Assembly (NCBI RefSeq): GCF_963676685.1
Contig: NC_092355.1
Span: 78,211,176-78,275,175, forward strand
Source: Mytilus edulis
Taxonomy: Eukaryota; Mollusca; Bivalvia; Mytilida; Mytilidae
Reading direction: 5' to 3'
Length of the DNA stretch: 64,000 nucleotides
The notes under the pieces were generated by a model, which worked only from the letters and a program-made list of their open reading frames with translations, did not search any database and was not told where the DNA came from. Positions 24,641 through 35,294 of the stretch are shown piece by piece. Position numbers and translations under genes: made by a program. The first letter of the stretch is position 1. Each line of letters starts with the position of its first letter.

Positions 24641-25014
24641 CTCAAAAAAGAAACAAAAGAGAAACATCTCGAGGTCAGAATATCGTTAGTTATGATGACC
24701 GTGCTTGGAAGTCACATGTAAAACTCTTTCTGCCGTGTTCTGAATTTAGATAACAAAAACGAAAATAAGCTTTCACGAGCGAACTTAATAGTATTGCATG
24801 CAAGTTTAGCGCACGAAATAGTAAATAGAAAGCATCTCACTGATACTAAGGAAAAGAATACGCATTTGCGTTATCACATATCTTAACCCTTACCATGCTG
24901 AGTTGTTTTCAGAAATTGTCTAAATTTCGAGTATTTGCAAGAATATGCAAATGATATGCAAATGAGCTGTAGCCTGATGCTGATGCATACTGATTACAAT
25001 AAATCTAAAATAGG

Positions 25015-25650
25015 TGATCACGGGGTGGGGTGGTCGGGGTGAGGAGGCGGAATTTTTTTGGCGGGAATTTGCCCCAAAGTTGGTCCTCGGGCACAAAAAG
25101 CGTCAATTTTGACCTTTTTTCGTTCTTTTTCTCGACCTGTAAGTCCGAGAGATGCTAATAGATGCATCCATCTGTAGTTTACATGTAGCGTGTACACCAG
25201 TGAACACTTTTATCACAACAGTTGTTAGGTCGGAGTGAAACTGATCTGGGTTCATCAGTGTAAAGAAGGTCATTTGCACCAAAATTCACCAAATTTCGGA
25301 ATTTTTCCAATTTTGAACTTTAACTGGACTTGCAACCGGAAGTAGTCATTTCCTCGGCGTATTTTGATAATAGACACGACCAGTCGTTATGTGCCTTTAG
25401 GTTAACGGTATTTGTCAAGGTTTCGGTCCTCTGAACTCCGTGATTCAGACCTTGAAGGTAAGCCCACCCCTCCAAAAAACCCAATTTTGTCCGATATCAA
25501 ATTTTGAAGTTCGTTTTTGAGCTCAAAATGAATATTTAAAGTGAGAAACATAGTTGAATTCGAATGTAAAACGGCCTACATTGAATGTTTTGACTTCGGA
25601 TTCATTGACATTGGCCTTTGACATGTGATCTATAAAGGGAAAGAATCAAG
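25015..25650. other. GC-richer unassigned block
   Basis: This block stands out from its AT-rich surroundings by higher GC content and a G-rich start (GGGGTGGGGTGGTCGGGGTG). I find no continuous frame or domain on either strand. It could be part of the enclosing element, a nested repeat, or remnant coding sequence. Confidence 0.35.
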
Positions 25651-26866
25651 ACGTGTAGACTAGTTGTTCAACACAATGAACACATTTTTTAAAACCGTAC
25701 CATAGTAAAAATATGTAGATGCTATAATGTTAAACTTTGAAAAATTGAATCACAATTTTACAATAAACTAACGTTCCTGTTAGTAATCTTTTCCAATTTT
25801 TTTTTTTAGATATATACTATATAATATCAATAAACACGAACGTCAAATATTTGCGGATGGACATTGTATTTATCGAATGAATCTAAATCATAACATTCCA
25901 CTATATATGTGAATATATTACTATACAAAATATAAGCAAAGACTACTTAATCCATACTAAAACAGTATAAAATAATCAACATTATGGTTGTAATTAAATT
26001 TTGTTGTGATTATTGTAAATTATTTTTTACGGTTGTTGTGAGCTGCAAAGATTTGAAATAATGCTTTATGTAATCTATTATTGAGAATACACAAGTATTT
26101 TTATTTACGACCGTTTAAAATTTAAATATTTAATAAATTCATCTTACTTTTCGTTTTATGGATATATTACAATACAAAAAAAAAAATACTAATAAAACCT
26201 ATTAAATACTAAAACGGGATGAAATAATAAACGTAGAAATATAATAATTATTGTTTGTAAACATTTTTTTTGTAGGATTCAAGAATTTATTTAAATCTTA
26301 TTTGTATGTTTCCTTTACAAATAAATATTTAAAAATATCAAAGCCGAGTATCTAGTCATATAAAATATTTATTCCTTAATTGTAGCTCTGAAAATATTCT
26401 GATTTCAATCATTGTTAGTTTCTTCAGAAACATAAATACAGTATATTAATTTGGTAGATATTTCTTTCATTCCGATTGAATTAAATAAGTTTGATTAGAA
26501 TATCATCTTTCTGTTTTCTGATCTAATATAAATAGTATAACCAGAATGTTCTCCACGTAAGACTATGATGAAATGCACTGTCAGTATCCCGTGGTTAAAT
26601 CTTCAAACATAATTAGTTTACATATTTTCGAGACAACGTTATAATTGACCCAGATATACACACAGTATACAGTGGTCGTTTTAAAACAAATATAATTGCT
26701 TCGTCAAGGGCCATCAAGGGACCATATAAAAGACGTAGATAACAACCTGTTTAGATCTGTATAAATGACCGAAAAATTTCGAGACGTTCCGAGAAACTTA
26801 TTCTGACTTCCGGCTGAGAGATATCGAGTGGCCCATAGACACAATCCAAAACTCACCAATATATAA

Positions 26867-26892
26867 GCATGAACCCCTCAGGGGGTTCATGC
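26867..26892. repeat. Perfect 11-bp hairpin
   Basis: GCATGAACCCC and GGGGTTCATGC face each other across TCAG. The stem is GC-rich in an AT-rich context, near the right end of the 4.4-kb element. Confidence 0.9.
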
Positions 26893-27287
26893 AAAAATAT
26901 GACAACATGACATACGCTAATTGGATAAACGCCGAGAAGATCGAAATGATTTCAAAAACACATGTACCTTTTGAGCAAGGGAAAATTCCAACAGGGACCC
27001 ATTTCAGCTACTTGATGCAGGGAACTATTTTTAGAATGAAAGGACATTTCCAATTATAACAATAAAAATAGATTTACGCAACAAGTGAAAACAGATAAGG
27101 GTAAATAACGCAAACGGTAGCAAACAAAAGGGTTGAGAACTCATGGTTTTGGCATATAATTGGGTTTTCCTTTGAATTAATTGGGTTATTGAACCCTGCA
27201 ATGGACAATTGCATTGGGTTTTCTATTATTTGTATTGCGTGATCACGCAATTACGCAGCTTATCTGGAGCTCTGCCAACACAGCAAG

Positions 27288-27562
27288 AATGGAGATGTGT
27301 AAAGGTCAATATATAAGAGATGTTTAGAGGTCAACATATAGGAGATGTGTACAGGTCAATATATAGGAGATGTGTACAGGTCAATATATAGGAGATGTAT
27401 AAAGGTCAATATATAGGAGATGTGTACGGGTCCATTTATAGGAGATGTGTACAGGTCAATTTATAGGAGATGTGTACAGGTCTATATATAGGAGATGTGT
27501 TAAGGTCAATATCTAGGAAAGGTCAATATATCGGAGATATGTACAGGTCAATATATAGGAGA
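27288..27562. repeat. 25-bp minisatellite, first array
   Basis: About 10 units of GGTCAATATATAGGAGATGT plus GTACA. It is the same unit as the larger array at 28722-29566, and the two may once have been one locus split by insertions. Confidence 0.93.
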
Positions 27563-27565
27563 AAG

Positions 27566-28020
27566 AAAAATCACAAAAATACTGAACTCAGAGGAAAATC
27601 AATTCGGAAAGTCCATAATCACATGGCAAAATCAAATAGCAAAACGCATCAAAAACGAATGGACAAGAACTGTCATATTCCTAACTTGGTACAGGCATTT
27701 TCAAATGTAGAAAATGGTGGATTAAACCTGGTTCTATAGCGCTAACCCTCTCACTTTAATAACAGTCTCATCAAATTCCGTTATATTTACATGATGCGTT
27801 AAATAAACAGTCACAATTAATAAAAAAAGGTCAAAATATGGGTACATCAGTCATCATCGTATAAAATTTTTATTAGGAACAATTTAACAGAACACAAAAA
27901 CATCTACTATCTACGAACACATTGATTGATTTGAGTGTCTGACGTCAGAACTTTTTTTATACGTCACATACATTTGTTGTTCAATGTGCATACAAACAAT
28001 TTTAAAATATACTAGTACAT
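27566..28020 (+). repeat. Dispersed bivalve repeat
   Basis: It runs from AAATCACAAAAATACTGAAC through GGTACAGGCATTTTCAAATG and GTGGATTAAACCTGGTT. I recognise it as an abundant bivalve repeat from memory; boundaries and class are uncertain. It follows directly on the last 25-bp unit. Confidence 0.55.
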
Positions 28021-28077
28021 AGGCAATGTAAGCATACAGGGTTAAAAAATCAAAAGTATGTAAGAATAAATTATTGA

Positions 28078-28350
28078 CCCCCTAAGGAGTAATTGTCCTT
28101 TATAGTCAATTTTTAACAATTTTCATAAAATTTGTAAATTTTTACTACCGGTAACATTTTCAACAGAAGCTATTTGGCCAAGTTCATTATAGATAGTGAT
28201 AATTGTAAGCAGCAAGAATGTTCAGTAAAGTAAGATGTACAAACACATCACCATCACCAAAACATTATTTTGTCATGAATCCATCTGCTTCCTTTGTTTA
28301 ATATTCACATAGACCAAGGTGAGCGACACAGGCTCTTTAGAGCCTCTAGT
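28078..28350 (+). mobile_element. Hairpin-ended repeat element, truncated copy
   Basis: This matches the last 280 bp of the element at 30022-31316, ending in the same GGCTCTTTAGAGCC hairpin. The other end and its GTCCG-rich block are missing. Confidence 0.8.
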
Positions 28351-28721
28351 TTTATGCATTAAAGACATATAAGTAAATAATTATAAAAATTCATCCAAAT
28401 CTATCTAAATACGTTACTGTAAATAGTTTGAGCATGTCACTTTTTCTGTATGCTCCGTTCTTTAACGCCAATCTGAAAGTGCGTTAATTTAAGGGAATTG
28501 CAAATATTTGCCTTCACCTAGAGCGCTTCTATCCAAAAAGAATTGCCGTATATGTCCTATTAGAATCGAAATAATTCATGGGGGCTCGAATATATCTAGA
28601 TTTTACCACGGGTTGTCCCTTTATGCCGATATATTGCTACTAAGGTGAGGGAAATTTATAATTTCAAAATTAAAATCATCTCGTTTGTCATAGATTCTGG
28701 TACTGAATCTATGACAGATGT

Positions 28722-29566
28722 ACTGGAGATGTGTAAAGGTCAATATATAGGAGATATGTACATGTCAATATGTAGGAGATGTGTACATGTCAATATATAG
28801 GAGATGTGTACAAGTCAATATATAGGAGATGTGTACAAGTCAATATATAGGAGATGTGTACAGGTCAATATATAGGAGATATGGACAGGTCAATATATAG
28901 GAGATATGTACATGTCAATATATAGGAGATGTGTACAAGTCAATATATAGGAGATGTGTACAAGTCAATATATAGGAGATGTGTACAGGTCAATATATAG
29001 GAGATATGGACAGGTCAATATATAGGAGATATGTACAGGTCAATATATAGGAGATATGGACACGTCAATATATAGGAAAGGTCAATATATAGGAGATATG
29101 TACAGGTCAATATATAGGAGATATGTACAGGTCAATATATAGGAGATATGTACAGGTCAATATATAGGAGATATGGACACGTCAATATATAGGAAAGGTC
29201 AATATATAGGACATATGTACAGGTCAATATATAGGAGATATGGACACGTCAATATATAGGAGATGTGTACAAGTCAATATATAGGAGATGTGTACAGGTC
29301 AATATATAGGAGATGTGTACAGGTCAATATATAGGAGATGTGTACCGGTCAATTTATAGGAGATATATACAGGTCAATATATAGGAGATGTGTACAGGTC
29401 AATATATAGGAGATGTGTACCGGTCAATATATAGGAGATATGTACAGGTCAAAATATAGTAGATGTGCAAAGTTCAATTTATAGGAGATATGTACAGGTC
29501 AATATATAGGAGATATGTACAGGTCAATATATAGGAGATATGTACAGGTCAATATATAGTCAACAA
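28722..29566. repeat. 25-bp minisatellite, main array
   Basis: About 33 units of GGTCAATATATAGGAGATRT plus GTACA. Occasional units are shortened (AGGAAAGGTCAATATATAGG), and small blocks of variant units are repeated in order. It is non-coding. Confidence 0.95.
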
Positions 29567-29658
29567 ATAGAAAATAACCTCATATGACTTCACAGGTCTA
29601 CATTTTAATGTATCTGGCCTTAAAATTTAGGATTATTCATGTTAATGAAATAACTAAG

Positions 29659-29820
29659 AAATAATTCATGGAAGCCAAAGATTGTTTAAAATTTACACAT
29701 GGCCTGGGCCGTGATATTCGAATTTTAGTCAGAGCCTTGGCGAGGGGTAAAATTGAAGAATATCACGCTCCAGGCCATGTGTAAATTTCAAACAATCTAT
29801 GGCTTCCATGAATTATTTCG
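29659..29820. mobile_element. Foldback MITE with arms of about 65 bp
   Basis: The left arm (29659-29727) and right arm (29751-29820) are inverted copies with few mismatches, sharing AATTCATGGAAGCC, AATTTACACATGGCCTGG and GTGATATTC. The spacer is only about 23 bp. No protein is encoded. Confidence 0.88.
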
Positions 29821-30021
29821 ATTCTAATATGACAAATATGGTGATAAAAAACTGAAGCGAGGTTGGCAATGCTGTGTGTGGGGCTGTTCTTTTTTACTCC
29901 CTGTTTGATAAAGCTCAAACATTCTAATAAATCTGTAGCTTGCATGAATTATTTCGTGAATAACCACTTGAAAAAATCTTTTTAATTCTTTCAATTCTCA
30001 AACCCAACATTTGCCATTTTT

Positions 30022-31316
30022 AGCTCACCTGGCCCAAAGGGCCAAGTGAGCTTTTCTCATCACTTGGCGTCCGGCGTCCGTCGTCCGTCGTCCGGCGTTA
30101 GCTTTTACAAAAATCTTCTCCTCTGAAACTACTGGCCCAAATCAAACCAAACTTGGCCACAATCATCATTGGGGTATCTTGTTTAAAAAATGTGTGGCGT
30201 GACCCGGTCATCCAACCAAGATGGCCGCCACGGCTAAAAATAGAACATAGGGGTAAAATGCAGTTTTTGGCTTATAACTCAAAAACCAAAGCATTTAGAG
30301 GAAATCTGATATGGGGTAAAAATGTTTATCAGGTCAAGATCTATCTGCCCTGAAATTTTCAGATGAATCGGTTAACCTGTTGTTGGGTTGCTGCCCCTGA
30401 ATTGGTAATTTTGAGGAAATTTTGCTGTTTTTGGTTATTATCTTGAATATTATTATAGATAGAGATAAACTGTAAACAGTAATAATGTTCAGCAAAGTTA
30501 GATTTACAAATAAGTCAACATGACCGAAATGGTCAGTTGACCCCTTTAGGAGTTATTGCCCTTTATAGTCAATTTTTAACCATTTTTCATAAATCTAAGT
30601 AATCTTTTACAAAAATCTTCTCCTCTGAAACTACTGAGCCAAATTAATCCAAACTTGGCCACAATCATCTTTGGGGTATTAAGTTTAAAAAATGTGTGGC
30701 GTGACCCGGTCAACCAACCAAGATGGCCGCCACGGCTAAAAATAGAACATAGGGGTAAAATGCAGTTTTTGGCTTATAACTCAAAAACCAAAGCATTTTG
30801 AGGAAATTTGACATGGGATAAAAATGTTTATCAGGTCAATACCTATCTGCCCTTAAATTTTTAGATGAATTGGACAATAGGTTGTTGGCTTGCTGCCCTC
30901 CAATTGTTAATTTTTAAAGAAATTTTGCCGTTTTTGGTTATAATCTTGAATACTATTATAGATAGAGATAAACTGTAAACAGCAATAATGTTCAGCAAAG
31001 TAAGATCTACAAATAAGTCAACATGACCTAAATGGTCAATTGACCCCTTAAGGAGTTGTTGCCCTTTATAGTCAATTTTTAACAATTTTCATTAATTCGG
31101 TAAATTGATGTAAATTTTTACCAAATATTTTTCTCTGTTACTAATGGGCAAGGTTCATTATAGATATAATTGTAAGAAGCAAGAATGTTCAGTAAAGTAA
31201 GAACTTCAAACACATCACCATCACCAAAATACAATTTTGTCATGAATCCATTTGTGTCCTTTGTTTAATATGCACATAGACCAAGGTGAGCGACACAGGC
31301 TCTTTAGAGCCTCTAG
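30022..31316 (+). mobile_element. Hairpin-ended repeat element, copy 2
   Basis: It begins with a nested hairpin, AGCTCAC (30022-30028) pairing with GTGAGCT (30046-30052) around TGGCC/GGCCA. It continues with a GTCCG-rich block (30067-30100) and a body duplicated internally (about 30105-30590 and 30600-31090), and ends in the hairpin AGGCTCTTTAGAGCCT (31297-31312). Compared with the copy at 4911-6286 the stems are kept while the loops differ. No credible protein is encoded. Confidence 0.87.
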
Positions 31317-31785
31317 TTTATTTACATGTTTTTTACGTAAGCTTCCGTCAAATCCAAAGTTGATATTTTGTTACTAAGGAGTCACCATGTTGACTTGCTG
31401 AAATCAGTAAACCTGCAATTCATGCAATAGAATAGAAAATAAAACAAAACCTACCTCAAAAATCAGTTTTAATACAATATCATACGAATTTCGATGGTTC
31501 ACACATCACACACACATTGATATGTTTATAAGAAACATTCATAACATGTACGATGAAGTATTTTTTAGTCATACTTCATTATTTTATATATATCGTGCTT
31601 ACACAAGTAAATATGATTTATATTTATTTTTCACAGATGCTTTAGATGATGGTACAACCTTACTTATAAATTAGACTGACCTCAGAGGTACATAAGTATT
31701 TATCTTATTATTATGTATTGTATAATATATGTTTTTAAAGACAAATCAATTCATAAAAACCGCCTCATTGATCTTCAAGGTGTTG
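31317..31785. other. Non-coding stretch, nothing identified
   Basis: AT-rich sequence without exon or element signals. Confidence 0.5.
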
Positions 31786-31885
31786 TGGTATTGTGTTCAA
31801 CTTTAGTGTGGGAGGTGGTAGGTTTGAACCCTGGACAGTTCAACCAAAGACTTGAAAATTAATATTTGCTGCTTCTCCAAAATGA
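31786..31885 (+). mobile_element. Truncated tRNA-derived SINE
   Basis: It has an A-box-like TGGTATTGTGTTCAAC and a B box GGTTTGAACCC (31821-31831), followed by the AATATTTGCTGCTTC body shared with the SINE at 4656-4908. It breaks off shortly before the 30-bp minisatellite. Confidence 0.65.
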
Positions 31886-31911
31886 GGTAAATCAATACTG
31901 AGTAAGTAGTT

Positions 31912-33545
31912 TCCACATCTGTCATACACCCAGTTCCTGTTTTCACATCTGCCATACAGCCACTTCCTGTTTTCACATCTGTCATACAGCCACTTCCTGT
32001 TTTCACATATGTCATACAGCCACTTCCCGTTTTCACATCTGCCATACAGCCACTTCCTGTTTTCACATCTGTCATACACCCAGTTCCTGTTTTCACATCT
32101 GCCATACAGCTTCTTCCTGTTTTCACATCTGTCATACAGCCACTTCCTGTTTTCACATATGTCATACAGCCACTGCCTGTTTTCACATCTGCCATACAGC
32201 CACTTCCTGTGTTTAGTTTTAGTTTAAACATATTTATTTATAGTGGATTGGGAAACAAGTTTTGCAACTTATATTAATCCCTTTCCACTTTGCGGATGCG
32301 AGTGCTGCCTTGTAGCGGCATTAGCCTACTCTTTTTCGAAATCTACAAGGGTGTCTTTAACGTGCAAGAGATATGGCTCTCTCTTAACACGGGTCAGCCA
32401 TTTATCGTCCCCGTCCGACGGACTATCATCGTTTCCTCAAGACCATACTCGCAAATGGTGTCAAGGGAGAGCCGAAAATTGAGTTCCTGAAATTTCCATC
32501 CCAAACGGGAATCGAACCAGGAACCTTTGTGATAGTAGTCCTATGCACTAACCACTACACCACGGCTCTCATACTTCCTGTGTTCACATCTGTCATACAC
32601 CCAGTTCCTGTTTTCACATCTGCCATACAGCTCATTCCTGTTTTCACATCTGTCATACAGCCACTTCCTGTTTTAACATCTGTTATACAGCCACTTCCTG
32701 CTTTCACATCTGTCATACAGCCACTTCCTGTTTTCACATCTGTCATACAGCCACTTCCTGTTTTCATATCTGCCATACATCCACTTCCTGTTTTAACATC
32801 TGTCATACAGCCACTTCATGTTTTGTATCTGTCATACAGCCACTTCATGTTTTCACATCTGTCAAACAGCCACTTCATGTTTTCACATCTGTAATACAGC
32901 CACTTCATGTTTTCACATCTGTCATACATCCACTTCCTGTTTTTATATCTGTCATACATCCACTTCCTGTTTTCATATCTGTCATACAGCCACTTCCTGT
33001 TTTCACATCTGTCATACATCCACTTTCTGTTTTCATATCTGTCATACATCCACTTCCTGTTTTCATATCTGTCATACAGCCACTTCCTGTTTTTCACATC
33101 TGTCATACATTCACTTCCTGTTTTCATATCTGTCATACATCCACTTCCTGTTTTCATATCTGTCATACATCCACTTTCTGTTTTCATATCTGTCATACAT
33201 CCACTTCCTGTTTTCATATCTGTCATACAGCCACTTCCTGTTTTCACATCTGTCATACATCCACTTTCTGTTCTCATATCTGTCATACATCCACTTTCTG
33301 TTCTCATATCTGTCATACATTCACTTCCTGTTTTCATATCTGTCATACAGCCACTTTCTGTTTTCACATCTGTCATACATCCACTTTCTGTTCTCATATC
33401 TGTCATACATCCACTTCCTTTTTTGATATCTGTTATACAGCCACTTCATGTTTTCACATCTGTGGTTCAGTCACTTCCTGTTTTCATATCTGTCATACAG
33501 CCACTTCCTGTTTTCACATCTGTCGTACAGCCACATCCTATTGGT
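31912..33545. repeat. 30-bp minisatellite, interrupted by a SINE
   Basis: The unit is CATCTGTCATACAGCCACTT plus CCTGTTTTCA. About 10 units precede and about 32 follow the SINE at 32214-32572. Since 30 is divisible by three, many open frames with 10-residue periods appear on both strands; none is likely to be a gene. Variants such as ATAT for ACAT and CATCCACTTTCTG cluster in the later part, indicating local amplification. Confidence 0.95.
32214..32572 (-). mobile_element. tRNA-derived SINE with perfect 12-bp target duplication
   Basis: On the minus strand the head reads GAGCCGTGGTGTAGTGGTTA (A box over 32545-32562) and GGTTCGATTCC (B box over 32508-32518), good Pol III promoter matches. The body runs to an AT-rich 3' end near 32214. 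ACTTCCTGTGTT occurs directly on both sides (32202-32213 and 32573-32584), and the insertion lies within a unit of the 30-bp minisatellite. This family differs from the SINE at 4656. It may belong to a known bivalve SINE family, but I cannot name it without a search. Confidence 0.9.
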
Positions 33546-33675
33546 TGATAGTTTGAAATTATACAACACTCATTGTACAATGAAAATTTCTTTTTCTTGG
33601 CTTCTATGGAAGGGAATGATTTTATATTTGATGAACAGCTTGAAAATGTTGATTTGTAGAATGTTAGCAATTTTT

Positions 33676-33932
33676 ATGCCCCATTTATGGACATTATGTT
33701 TTTTGGTCTGTTCGTCTGATCTTCCGTCCGTTGGTCCGTCTGTCCTGCTTCAAGTTAAAGTTTTTGATGAACTTAAAGTCCAATCAACTATAAACTTGGT
33801 ACACACGCTCTTTATGATATGATCTTTCTAATTTTAATGCCAAATTAGAGATTACTCCCAGTTCATGGTCCACTGAACATAGAACATTATAATGCGGAAT
33901 GGGCATCCGTGTACTTAGGACACATTCTTGTT
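33676..33932 (+). mobile_element. Hairpin-capped repeat, GGGGCAT type, degraded copy
   Basis: It starts ATGCCCCA but lacks a clear second stem arm. It keeps the CCGTCCG...GTCCGTCTGTCC block (33722-33748), the GTTAAAGTTTTTGATGAA phrase and the CACATTCTTGTT end. The internal duplication of the 22035 copy is missing. Confidence 0.7.
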
Positions 33933-34019
33933 GTTTATGCTGTGCAACTTCTTCCTGTTACCCAATAGTTTGAAATTATTCAAATTCATTGCATAAAGAA
34001 AATGATCATGAAAGTTCAT

Positions 34020-34865
34020 GTGAAGAATAACAATGATACACGTATCCCTAGACTAAAGAATAATGATATAAACAATCACAGTTTGTCCAAAAGCCTTCAA
34101 CAAGGAGCAAAACCCATACCATATAATCATCTATAAAAAGCGTTGGTATGATAAAATGTGAAACATTTCAAAAGAAAAAATCGACAGCCTACTACAACAA
34201 TGAAGGAAAAACGAATATGGTACACAGCTTCAAACTAAATCCACTATGTTATTGGTCCTGTCTTTCAACAGGCACATACAGTATAAAAAAATGATTGAAT
34301 TTAATGTGACTGGTCTAGTTGATTATTGATAATGTTTTAAGAAACTGTTACTTGATATTTTTTATGTGTTTCTTAAATGCCGACCTTTTTATAGAAACGA
34401 TCTCAAAATAAGGAGTTGTGGTATGATTAACAATGATACAATTATTGCTAGACCATAGGACAAAGATATAAACAATTATAGGTCGTTCAACAGCCATCAA
34501 AAATGAGCAAAACCCATACCATATAATAATTAGGAGATGTGATATGATTAATAATGATACAATTATTCCTAGACCATAGGACAAAGATATTAACAATTAC
34601 AGGTCGTCTTATAGCCTTCAACAATGAGCAAAACCCATTCCATATAATCATGATAATCATCTATAAAAAGCCTTGGTACGATAAAATGTGAAACATTTCA
34701 AAAGAAAAATAAACAGCCTACTACAACAATGAAGGAAAAACAAATATGGTACACAGCTTCAAACTAAATCCACTATGTTATTGGTCCTGTCTTTCAACAG
34801 GCACATACAGTATAAAAAAATGATTGAATTTAATGTGACTGGTCTAGTTGATTATAGACAGTGTT
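34020..34865 (+). repeat. Tandem duplication upstream of the Roco gene
   Basis: Two long near-identical segments (about 34045-34325 and 34580-34860), plus a third partial copy between them (34415-34545), share phrases such as GAGCAAAACCCATACCATAT, AACTAAATCCACTATGTT and GTGACTGGTCTAGTTGATTA. The duplicated block lies 0.4-1.2 kb upstream of the first coding exon, so it may overlap the promoter region. No promoter element is firmly identified. Confidence 0.8.
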
Positions 34866-34946
34866 TGGAGAAGCTGCAATATGATATTTAATATTGTTCT
34901 TTATGTGTGTCTTAATGCTGGTAAATAGAACTTTTGACATTTTTAG

Positions 34947-35029
34947 GTCTGGGAAAGTGCAATAGATGTTCTGGTGTTCGATGGAAAAAGTCACACCCTG
35001 CTTGTAGAATACATTTGTACCTCATTTAG
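34947..35029 (+). other. Candidate 5' exon of the Roco gene
   Basis: It is bounded by CATTTTTAG and by AG/GTATGTG, consistent with an internal exon of 83 bases 242 bp upstream of the exon with the likely start codon. It has an open frame but no good ATG, so it would be 5' untranslated if used. Only the splice-like edges and position support it. Confidence 0.3.
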
Positions 35030-35270
35030 GTATGTGATTAGATTTTTAAGGTTTTGAGTTCAGTTCATTAAACTTTAAATAGTGCAGAAAAGTTGAGATA
35101 AATGACTGTTTCAATGCTATAATATATTATTTGAATGAAATAAGAAGATAAAAATATTAGGTCAGTATTTTACCACTCATAGTGATCATGTTTCTATTGG
35201 CAATAACACAAATACCTCAATTAAAACTCAACAGTATATATTGACTATAATTCTTCTTTCCTATTTTTAG

Positions 35271-35294
35271 GCTATAATGGAACGTTGGAATAAG
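35271..35294 (+). CDS. Roco gene exon 1 (start codon)
   Basis: It follows TTCCTATTTTTAG and ends at AAG/GTAAGA. Coding starts at 35277 with MERWNK and stops in phase 0. An acceptor upstream of the ATG implies at least one earlier untranslated exon. Confidence 0.65.

Larger units (their letters stand above)
22896..27274. mobile_element. 4.4-kb hAT-like element with perfect TIRs
   Basis: CAGAGCTCCAGATAAG (22896-22911) is exactly inverted at 27259-27274. CCAACAC flanks both ends (22889-22895 and 27275-27281). Removing the element rejoins sequence of the neighbouring 25-bp minisatellite leader, supporting a clean insertion. Both ends carry subterminal repeats of AATTGGGTTTT type (22921-23055 and 27140-27225). 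TIRs starting CAGAG with a 7-8 bp duplication resemble hAT elements (known); no transposase can be recognised on either strand, so this is a non-autonomous or gutted copy, possibly with later insertions. Confidence 0.75.
28559..29828. repeat. Region bounded by perfect 23-bp inverted repeats
   Basis: The 23 bases at 28559-28581, beginning ATTAGAATCGAAATAATTC, are exactly inverted at 29806-29828. Between them lie a 12-bp hairpin (TGTCATAGATTC at 28686-28697, inverted at 28705-28716), the main 25-bp minisatellite array, and a separate foldback at the right edge. This may be one element carrying the array, or two copies of a MITE flanking it. Confidence 0.7.

Noticed and set aside
26867..26892. 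Intrinsic transcription terminator hairpin
   Set aside because: There is no bacterial context; the hairpin lies near the end of a eukaryotic transposable element.
2574..29566. CRISPR-like regular repeats
   Set aside because: The arrays are contiguous tandem repeats without unique spacers, and the genome is eukaryotic.
32500..32575. A tRNA gene on the minus strand
   Set aside because: The A and B boxes are good, but the sequence continues into a SINE body with a 12-bp target duplication, so it is a tRNA-derived SINE head.
31803..33548. Several frames of 70-213 codons with 10-residue repeats (MTDVKTGSGC and similar)
   Set aside because: They lie in the 30-bp minisatellite and appear on both strands and in several frames, so they reflect the repeat, not coding.
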